NCBI GenBank assembly: GCA_036785705.1
Contig: JAWUZG010000084.1
Span: forward strand, 16,815,501 to 16,879,500
Source: Acanthornis magna
Lineage: Eukaryota; Chordata; Aves; Passeriformes; Acanthizidae
Direction: 5' to 3'
Length of the DNA: 64,000 nt
Made by a program: the position numbers and the translations under genes. The notes beneath the pieces were generated by a model. It searched no databases, was not told the DNA's origin, and saw only the letters and a program-made list of their open reading frames with translations. Of this stretch, positions 55,013 to 64,000 are shown one piece after another. The number at the start of each line of letters is the position of its first letter. Within the stretch, counting starts at the first letter, position 1.

Positions 55013-58000
55013 TTAGAACTCTGAAATCTTTACAAAGGTAAGAACAGAACATAGTCTGAAATTGTCCATAGCAACTGGACATAGTAACTAATACTTTCTA
55101 TAAATTCTTCAGCATACTGAAGGAAAAGGCAGCAGTCTGATAAAGCAACACCTTTGTAACATCGAGTTAGGATATATAATGCCATGAACTGATGCTATTT
55201 TGAGGTTTGTGTAGCTTCAATTTGATTGAAACTTCTTCAAGTTTCCAGTGCAATGAAACAGAATCTGATGGAGTGAGCCAGCATCAAGCCTACCTTAAGC
55301 TCACCTAGGTCTTGATCAGAAGACAGCCCTGCAAACACATGCTATACATACACGAATTTACAGTACTCAAGTGGGATTAAATTTCCCATATACAAAAGTA
55401 AATTTCACTGTCAGTGTCAGAAGGGAAACTGCAGAAGTGAAGCTCTTTATATTATTCTTGTAATGCCTAGAAGCAGGAAAAGAAAATTTCAATATGCACT
55501 CTGACCTCCTGCAATTTCAGACAAAATTACATTTGAGAAGTGTTAGATAAACTTTGATAGGCAATTCTGATTGTTGGAAAAAAGAAAACACAAAGGTACA
55601 GCCATCTCAGCAAGAGGCCACTGGTGAGATTTGTGGCATAATGCTCAGGTTTGGGTCCCTGTTTTGCCTAATTGAGGCCAGCACAGCTTTCATCTGCCAA
55701 ATTACTTTGCAGAAGTCAAAACAGGAACCTGCATCCCAAACTACCATACTCTACAAAAATACCCTAATCCCACGTGGACAGCAAGAAAAAGGCACAAACA
55801 TTTAATGGTTTTGCTTTTATTGTAAATTGCTGTGTCTTAGATTTTCTGTTGGTCAGCTCTATGCAATACCAGCCTTCAATTATCTACACAAAAGCTTAGA
55901 TCTGATTTTTTGTTAAGGTGCCAACATTAATATATGTAAGGAGGTAACACATTGCATATGGGGGCATGTACTGGAACAAGAACATGGAAGTTATAGTACA
56001 CTGTGAAGGAAAAAAAAATTGCATTTATGATGACAGGCTATCCTTCAAGAGGAAAAACTAGGTAATTTATGCCTGCAGAGGTACTGTAAGGCTCATATTT
56101 TAGCAGACAAAATTCCTCAAGATAATATAGCTGAAGCCCAACAGGAAGGATCTATTAATCCTTTGTGTACTCCACTGTTGTTTATTCAGCCAAAAAAATG
56201 GTGGCATAAAATGTTAATTTTTTCACTCAAGGTTTTTTCACTCGAAAAATTGAGGAGCTCTACTGATCAGATAGAGCACTGAAAGACTGGGAGAACAGAT
56301 GGTGGACATGCAGTGAATAATTTTTGCATCAAGCAAACCTTCACTGTTCAATACAATCTATGCAGAAGAACATGCTCCTTTTCAAGCATCCCACTGGGCA
56401 GGTAAGAGTGAAGGATCAGAGTCAATTAAACAAATGTGCTTTCTACTGGCATCCAAAAAGTTTCATCTACTCCATCACCAGCCATAAAGGCTGAGCTAAG
56501 TGTATATTGCTGAACACAAAAGGTAGATCATCATGTCTGAACGGAGTCAGAGTAACACAGGTAAACAGCCACTGGAGGAAACAAATCACAATATCCTATC
56601 TTTGAAAATTCCTCTCCTTTAGATGTGTTGCTATCCTTAGAGGTGGAAAGGTTAAAGGAGGCCACAAATCCTGCTCAAAAAAAAGGCAAGTCTCACACAA
56701 CTAAAGGTCTGCAAAATGCTATGGGATTCACATTAACCTCAGAAGTGTTGTATTTACGTCAGCTTTCATGAGTTATAAGAAATCAGTACTGAAGCTTAAG
56801 ACTAAAAATATTGTGCAATATGACTATTGTTAATATTCCTCTTCCAAAAGTTATCATTATGTCTTTTTCCACAACTTCATTAAGACTTCAGTGGCATGAG
56901 TACTGCCCCTTGGCAAAAGAAGAATAAGCATTCAGAACAAGATTTTTCTTCTGCACAAAGTGTCATCAGCTTTCATATTTATAGCTGTAGGGGACAGAAG
57001 GACTGATAAAATTTTGTCTCCGTATTTATCTGTTTATTGTTTTGAAAGTGTTTAGAAAAAGCCAGCCACTCACAGCGTGTTTATTTTGTTGAAATTAGAA
57101 TGGCATTTTCATAAAACAAAATCTTTGGATCTACCTAACTTGCCTTCCAAACTCTCTAAATGCCATGGAACCTTTCTACAAGGACACTGGTGTGACACAG
57201 CCTGCAGGAAATCGTTCAGCAGTTTGAATCCACATTTGTCTCCATCATAAGATGTGAAGGTGGCTGTGAATTTTAGAAGCAACCAGGTGAGCCATTTTTG
57301 CATACTTCCCCATTTTTCAGAGTTACACTGCAGCAGGGTCATAGGAAGCAGTGCACTAACTGCACAATCCATAAAAAAGGTAACTCCAGATTTAAAAGCA
57401 ACTACTGCCAGAACACCCTCTCTCTGCCACATGTTAAAGACAACCTGCTGACAGTTGTTCCAAGTATTTAACTACGGAAACCATACTCTTGAAGCGACAA
57501 GAAATAAATGTGTTGACTACACTGGATGATGACTTGATGACGACTAGAAAGCAATTTTCTTTCCAGAGGTAAGAAATTCACTTCATGACCACTCTGCTCT
57601 GTTGAGTGTCTGGCCCTTACAGTAGGGCACTCTACAGTGCCCAGTGACTAGATGGAGCTTTTAAACATAAACATATATATGTATAAGTCCTAGAACTTCT
57701 GTTGTCTCAAAGGCAATAACCCCAACCCCCCATAAAACCCCGTATACTTCTTTCTAAAATTTAAAATCAGCTATATCTTTTATTCACCATGCAACAGGAA
57801 GGGAGTATTTTTAAACAAAATATCTTTTACATCAATTTTACATTCACTCTGTTTTTTTCTGGTTATGAAAGGACTAAATATCATACTACTGTTTGTGTTT
57901 CTCAAAAGAAGCAGTTTGAGATTGTACCTAACCATTGAGAAACAGCAGAAGAAGAAAACAACAAGCAACCAGTCTCATTTCCTAAACATACAAATTTACT

Positions 58001-58738
58001 ACGACAAAGCCAAGGAAACATGTTTGAATGATTCTCAGCAATTTTTTTTTTCTTCAAGACAAATGTCTCCATGCTATTGTTGCTCCAGTAAAACATGGGA
58101 GGGAAACAAAACCAAAAAAATGTATAATAACCACTCAGACAAAATATGCCAGACAGTGACAAATAACTGATTAAATTTAAATTGAACAGCTCTGGTTTTT
58201 GGCAGAAACTTGAAGGCATTTTTGTTTTTAAACACAGAACCACTGGCAGTATTGTCAGAACACAAGTTTTAACTAACATGGGGGACTTCTAGGCTGTGTC
58301 AGTCAGTGTTTGGGTTTGTTACACTGCCCACTTCCCTTGACCTCCAGTGTACTATTTGATGTGTGAAAGAGAATCAAACAGAGCATTGCAAAAAGGGAAA
58401 TTATGGTTGCCCGAGCTCTTAACCTATTGCGACTCTCCTTCAAAGCGAAGCCATGAATACATATACAGCACTTCTGTAGCACTGATAAAAGATTCCTGGT
58501 GCATCATGAAGATGAAAAATGATTCTCAGTCAAGAGGGAAATTGCCAGAGGTGTCAGAAGACATGTTGCAGTGACGCAAACACTGACACAGACATTAATT
58601 TCAATAATTTGACAGTGAAACAGTGCATACCTGAGCTGCCTGATCCTCTACAATCTTCCTTCTTTCACAAGAAGATTTTGTCATTTAGGCTCTCCAAAAG
58701 CTGTACCTTAGGGAGCTAAGTTCCCTTCCCCCTCCACG

Positions 58739-58760
58739 CCCCCCCCCCCCAAAAAAAAAA
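58739..58760. repeat. C12-A10 homopolymer junction
   Basis: Twelve C (58739-58750) are followed directly by ten A (58751-58760). Such junctions are length-variable and prone to sequencing error. Confidence 0.85.
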
Positions 58761-61085
58761 GCAACACACAGTCATTTCAGCAGGAAGATTTTCATTAATT
58801 ATACTAAATAGAGCGATGATCTGGAAAGGTCATACCAGCCTTTCAGTACGCCCTCTCTCCCAGCTAAGTACTTCTCAGCTACAATTGATTACCTCGTCTT
58901 TTAGGTTTGCATCATTCCATCAAGAGCAACACATGTGGCATCAGTAGCATTACTGATATTGTGATGAGCCACATCTCAACCTGATATGGCCTCCATCACA
59001 CATTTAAGGTGCTAAACCCTAATAGAGGTTGAAGCCTTTAGAATGACACCCTGGAAAGGAAGAGCTGGTACTGCAGAGAAACTAGCACAATAGTGAGTAT
59101 TCCCATGACCCAATGAGGCGGCATAACATAAAGAGTACCCCCTCAATGCTCTCACCAAGTTTCTTTTGCTACGTGCTTTAAATCCATGTCGAAGTATGCC
59201 ATGTTACAGCCATTTAAAAAAATTAAAAATACAACATAAACTAAGTTACTAAAACGCAATAGTCAAGAGAGTTTCTTGGATGTGACTTTTGCTCATCTGC
59301 TTTAAAAGACAAGATTTCTGTGTGAAAGACATTCACATGCTGATCTGTGAAGAAAGCCACATGCATGTTTTAGCATACATGCTCACCTCTTATTCAAGAA
59401 TAAGAGAAATCATTCAAATTGCTGTCGCTATCCCAACATATATTCTATGCACTTTATCAGATCCCCCAACTACTAGAGACTGGTTCTCATATAGGCTACT
59501 CATATCGTCTCTGAAGACAGCTTCCTATCTGGTACCACATCAAAACTTCCCTGTTGTATATCTGCCCAAAACAGTAGCCCATTTGGCCATGTCTATTCCC
59601 CATATCAAACATGCAGTAAACTACTGTCTTCAGGGAGATTTAAAAAAGGGCATGCAGGTGTCGGTATAGAGGAGACAGTCAAAGGTTTAGCTCGCCCCCA
59701 CTGCTAGGTTAGCAGGGGACACAGACAGATGGTCACCTTGTGCTGAGGCAGCTCAGAAAATGCTTTTTCAAGTATAAATATAAATGGGTCTTGTCACTTT
59801 TAAAGTCTGAAATATTCCACTGGCACCAGTTCAACTGCCACTTAGTTAAGAGATTTTTGTACAATAAATAAATTTGCAAAAGTGCTAGGTCAAAAAAAAA
59901 ACCAAACCCAGTCAGCTCCTTCTGCCCCCATTTCTCTCATCATTACAATGCACTCTTGGAACTTTCAACTTCAGGGAAATGCAAATTCTTCAACAATGAA
60001 TTATGCAAGAGGAATGAAATACATGTGGGTATAGATATGACAGGAAAATCTTTTGCAGCACATAAGGGGTGACAAGGTACAGAAACAGTGCTCTTCACTT
60101 TTCTGCAACTGAAGAGAGAATAGTTAAATTATACCTGTAGCGAGGTTTTATATACAGCCCTAAGCAACTCCACTTACAGCATCAACACTGCAGAAAGGGA
60201 CACGTGACTTCTGAGCCCTTGGTTACAGGATGAGGGAAAGCAACCTGGATACATGGATACAAATCCCACTTAAGGTTACATTTGCCCTTTGCTGCAGACC
60301 CTACCAAGCTGCTATGTCCTACTTCACGCTTGGTGAAGCACATACACTTGTACCCTACCTGTTCAACACCCAACACATATCAAGTGGCTCACTAATCATC
60401 ACTGGAGCTGTTTGTTTCAATCAGGCTTTGTACCATTGGCACACACCAGACTGCAAAACTGTTTGCTCTGCATAAAGTCACAAGCAAGGGGCAAGAGGGG
60501 GTGGATATTGAAACAGCAGAATATATTTCAGACCAAAACAATAATCAAGCACCTGCAGAACCACAAAATATTCCATAAAAGCATTAGCATAAAATGAGAA
60601 GTATGTAGGAGACAAGGTACTTCAGCTGAAAGGTGGAAAACCAGAGGAGATGCAGCTCCTGGCAACATCCCATAGTACTGCTGGCATTAGTGATTCACGT
60701 CCTCCTCTTTATCATGAATATTCCAGCACACCCACAACATTTCATAAGCATTTTTCACAGAAGGTACACAGGTTGATAGTAACAAGTCAAGTTTCACCCT
60801 TGGTCACACTAATATGATGAAAATTAGCATTAAAAAAAATGAGTGCTCAGATTCTGCCAGAGTATAGAGGAAAACTTTAAGCTTTGCACTATTAAGTGCT
60901 TGGCCTGAAGGCAAAAGGAAAACAAGCAAGCCACGCAAAGCAACTGATTTACTCCCACTGTTCTTCAGTTGCAGCTCCCTCAGGATGAAGACACTGCAAT
61001 ACAGTTATACAAGAAAATTGGAAGGACAGAGGAGCCCTGCTGAGAACTTATTGCAAGTGTGACACAAAACAGCAGCCACACGGCT

Positions 61086-61106
61086 AAGGAGGTAAATACA
61101 GCATGC

Positions 61107-61144
<38 letters not shown>

Positions 61145-61148
61145 AGGT
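61086..61148. repeat. 35 bp poly(A) tract flanked by an 8 bp direct repeat
   Basis: A uninterrupted from 61108 to 61142 is bracketed by AAGGAGGT at 61086-61093 and again at 61141-61148. This looks like a very short target-primed retroinsertion (about 14 bp plus A tail) with a target duplication. Microsatellite expansion next to a chance repeat is equally possible. An open frame starting at 61103 runs through the A tract as polylysine and is an artefact. Confidence 0.6.
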
Positions 61149-61149
61149 C

Positions 61150-61560
61150 AGCAAGTGGCACCAAGCAAAGCCGCCGGTTAGCGCTCATCGCGGTGCAGCT
61201 GCGGCGCCGCTTTCATTCTTTGCCGAGGATAAAGAGGGAAAAAGGAGCTGTTTGTTTCCCTGCCGTTACCACTAGGGACTGCAGAGCTCCTCTCCGGCTG
61301 CCGGCAGCAGCCTGGAAGCTGCCAGCCGGGAGAGGGCCCGCTGCCCAGGAGCGAGTGCCGCAGCGCGCCGGGAGCGTGGCCGCGGGGCAGCCGCCGCGCC
61401 GGGAGCGGCGAGCGGCACCCCAAGGGCAGCCGATCCGCGCTGCTCCTGCCGGGAACGGCGAGGCACGAAAGGGCTCCGGCTCAGGTGCTTAGCGCAATAA
61501 GGGGCCACGAAGGAAGCTGCTCTTTGATCTCTATAGCCTCTCCATGCCTTTTCGTTCAAA
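61150..61560. promoter_or_regulatory. CpG island, candidate promoter or first exon
   Basis: About 40 CpGs by hand count lie in roughly 400 bp, in a window that is otherwise CpG-poor. The GC-richest part is 61290-61490. CGCGCCGGGAGCG occurs twice (61364-61376 and 61395-61407). Unmethylated islands of this kind usually mark promoters. The direction is not clear: a plus-strand donor-like CAG|GTGCTT lies at 61482-61490, and a minus-strand donor-like GTG|GTAACG at about 61272-61264. Frames in both directions look like 5' UTR composition rather than a recognisable protein. No TATA box is obvious. It could start a coding or a non-coding transcript. Confidence 0.72.
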
Positions 61561-64000
61561 GAGCACTTTCTCAGGGAGCTGATTGCTAGATCGTGTCAGG
61601 TGATGCAGTTTTAATGTATCTCTTGGAAAGGTGTGCAAAGAGAACCTGACTCCTAAAATAGATATTTTTTTTTTTGGCCTACATCATGTTTAATATACTA
61701 AGAACCTTTCACACACTATAATTTCTTCTCTGCGTCTGAACAATCTTTGGCCCCCAGTTCACACATGAAAGCACAGAATGTTGCAGGGAAAAGTCACCTC
61801 TCTCCTACATTTGCACAGCATATAGCACAATAGAACTACATTCTGGAGAGCCTAAGAACTAATGTAATGAAATAGCGACTAGAAAAGCAGTTAACACATG
61901 ATATAGAAAACAGGCAACTCCACAGCTACAAAACAAAAGGATTCAGGAGAGGGGAAAGGAATATTTTCAATTATATTTTTTAAATCTAAACAAAAAAGTC
62001 TGGAGAAAACATTTGTATTGACTAGGCTTCACATCAGAAAAAAACCCACAGTTAGATGATAATAAGAAATAAAATTTAAAATTTTAATAGTGACACGCAA
62101 GTAGACATCATGACAAAATGTTTTGTACTATAACTGTGTACCAATGTCTCCAACCACCTTAAAACCAACAAACATATATCCAGACAGACAAAGACTGCTG
62201 AATGCTTCATTTCCAAAGCCAGCTTTACAGAAAGTTGTTTTGGGTTTGATTTTTTTTTCTGCTGCTGGGTGGTGACCTTGTGACAAAAGCCTACTCAAAT
62301 CAGTGAGTAACACACCAAAATTTCCATTTCTACCCCCAAACTAAGACCACTGGACTGCACTTCTCCCCACAGCCAAAGTCTCAACACTGACTTGGTTCAT
62401 CTTAAAGGCAATTACACCAACTCAGTGCTCTAAGAAGGGAAGCTGATCAACATGCAGCTACATTATGGAGACTTCGCAAATCTTAGTAAGCAAGCACTGC
62501 AAGCCACTAAACATATATGGGAGATAGAACTGGATAAAACTTAGCCCCAGATGCTTGAGCATGGCTTGTTTCCCACGACTGGCATGATTCCCACCTTGTC
62601 CCTTCTCTGTTGGTCTCTCAGTACTCTGAGACTGACTCTAGGCACAGGAGACCAGTTCTTTACTGTGTCCTCCCATCCAGCTGCTTCCCAGGTCAACAGC
62701 TCTAGCATGGTTCTTTGTCGCTGCAGCAAAGAGAGGACTTGCCTGTGGCAGAAAGCAGAGCAAAGTAGCAAAAGCAGCATGAGAAGGTATGAGCTGAATC
62801 TGAAATACTAAGTATGCAAAGACAGCCAAGAGCATGCTTATGCACAGTATTCTTTGATTCACTTCCCCCTCTCAAGCAACTTCTTTAGCTGTTTTCCTCT
62901 GATAATGACAGTGCCATCTGCTCTTACCATTTATCGGGTGTCCCTACCTTTTGGGTATGGAAACATCCCTACTCACATAGAGCATTATCAAATCAATTAT
63001 GTTCTGTTTATGAAAACATACTCAGTTGCTGGAGGGAAGATCACATAGTTATAAGCAAACTGGCTCCAGATACCAAACCACAAGATAGTAGGAAGAAACA
63101 AAATCCTACATGCTTTGTCACATGACTGTCCTTAGCAGCTGTCTCTTTACTCAATCAAGTTGCAGAAGAAATGCCAGCAATCTCCCCAGAGCTAGTCCCA
63201 AGCAAAACCAAACCCCCAGGTTTCCCAGCAATAGTCTGGCAGAATACACAAAGTGCACTGGGCCTGGGAATGTTAATCTCTGGCAGAATTTGCCATGCTC
63301 TAGTTAAAGGACTGTAATCTGTGAAGTCATCCAGCACATGCAGACAGGAATAAGGAAAAGTACACTGGTGCACAGATGAGGGCACTGACAGCATTAATAT
63401 TAACAGTTGTATTTATAATATTGAAACTCTATGGCTAACTTCTCAATGACACCTCACTAGCTTCATGCAAAGAACAAATGTGCCTAGGGAGTCTGTATAG
63501 TCTTCATCATTGGAGGTCTTTAAAAAGAAATTAGACATCTGCCAAAAATTATACAAGTACAGCTGATCATTCTGTGGACAGACACCATTCTGACATCCTT
63601 CCAAACTCACACCACCTACAGAAGCTTATCCTTTAATCTGTCTCAATTTGTAGCCTCAGAGTGGGTTGGTCTCTCCCTTCATAAGCTCCATTTCACCAGA
63701 AGTCATTCCCAAAATGAGTATAACACCTAATAATATGAGGCATCACAAAAAAAAATTAAGACCTAAATCCTAAAACCCACACCCAGAAGCTTTGTGTATA
63801 TAAGGTTTGTGAATCCCCCCCACTCCCAAACTGGATGTCTTTGATTGAGAGACAAAACCAACAATGTTAATCAGGGTCAGTTGAGGCAATTTCTCCAAAA
63901 GAGAAGCCGTAAAACAGGGACTAAGGCTCACAGGAAGTTAGCAAACCAACAGAAAGGTGAATGATCTACTCTATAATTATTTGTCAGTGCCTCAGGACTT
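61561..64000. other. gene-free sequence downstream of the CpG island
   Basis: No recognisable exon. Apart from an old CR1 remnant near 63.5 kb I see only unique AT-rich DNA and short T or A runs (for example T at 61665-61674). Confidence 0.45.
63488..63560 (+). mobile_element. ancient CR1-like 3' UTR remnant
   Basis: GTCTTCATCATTGGAGGTCT, TTAAAAAGAAATTAGACATC and TGCC follow the CR1 3' UTR of old amniote subfamilies as I remember it (tctccatcattggaggtttttaagaacaggttagacaaacatctgcc). The end of the element is not recognisable. This looks older than the copy at 15.8 kb. Confidence 0.6.

Larger units (their letters stand above)
54425..61107. other. gene-free AT-rich sequence
   Basis: No supported gene. 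The longest frames (107 codons minus at 57109-57432, 125 codons minus at 57902-58279, 126 codons plus at 59289-59669) show no recognisable domain. A plus-strand donor-like CAG|GTGAGC lies near 57285, but all three upstream frames carry stops close by, so no coding exon is supported. Confidence 0.45.

Noticed and set aside
57109..57432. 107-codon minus-strand frame with a protein-like composition, plus a donor-like CAG|GTGAGC near 57285 on the plus strand
   Set aside because: No family resemblance, and the plus-strand frames before the donor contain stops close by, so neither strand supports an exon.
57525..57560. TGATGA-like motifs resembling a C/D snoRNA box
   Set aside because: No paired D box with a terminal stem at a suitable distance; such short motifs are common by chance.
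61103..61492. 129-codon plus-strand frame starting in the poly(A) tract
   Set aside because: The start is polylysine from the A run and the rest is arginine/alanine-rich translation of a CpG island. No recognisable protein.
1..64000. CRISPR arrays, operons, ribosome binding sites or other prokaryotic features
   Set aside because: No spaced repeats or dense coding. The avian CR1 and ERVL-type LTR elements place the window in a bird nuclear genome.

Overview
The window looks like nuclear DNA of a bird. It is AT-rich and CpG-poor, with long non-coding stretches and a few degraded retrotransposons. The evidence for a bird is a set of CR1 LINE fragments, several with the typical octamer-like tail (ATTCTATGA...), and a roughly 600 bp solo LTR of an ERVL-type family that I recognise as widespread in Neoaves. 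This assignment rests on remembered repeat families, not on a search.

I found no protein-coding exon that I can defend. The reading frames longer than about 60 codons resemble no protein I recognise. They are chance frames in AT-rich DNA, frames inside the LTR or CR1 pieces, or low-complexity translations. The window is best read as intergenic DNA or a very large intron. One strong CpG island near the right end (61150-61560) is the only good candidate for a promoter or first exon.

Layout: 1-10 kb is unique AT-rich DNA with an AAAC-rich tract at 0.74 kb and a small CpG-enriched patch at 0.2-0.4 kb. 10-18 kb has a TA/CA microsatellite, a short CR1 tail, a T/G-rich tract with long G runs and a 3' CR1 copy (15.8-16.2 kb). 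18.13-18.73 kb is the solo LTR in minus orientation, with TG...CA ends and a near-perfect 5 bp target duplication. 19-43 kb is mostly featureless apart from a decayed LINE reverse-transcriptase motif at 21.2 kb and simple repeats. 43-50 kb has a TA-rich tract with a 26 bp perfect palindrome, a short CR1 RT fragment (43.7 kb) and an 800 bp CR1 ORF2 fragment (48.8-49.6 kb). 54.13-54.42 kb is a composite element with a tRNA-Pro-like head, an unassigned body and a CR1-type tail, which is the architecture of a tRNA-derived SINE. 61.1-61.6 kb has a 35 bp A tract directly next to the CpG island. An old CR1 3' remnant lies at 63.5 kb.

The most notable object is the tRNA-Pro/CR1-tailed element at 54.13-54.42 kb. 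The CR1-tailed SINEs of birds that I recall have a tRNA-Ile head, so a proline-tRNA head could mark a separate or little-described family. One copy cannot establish a family; a genome-wide copy search would decide.
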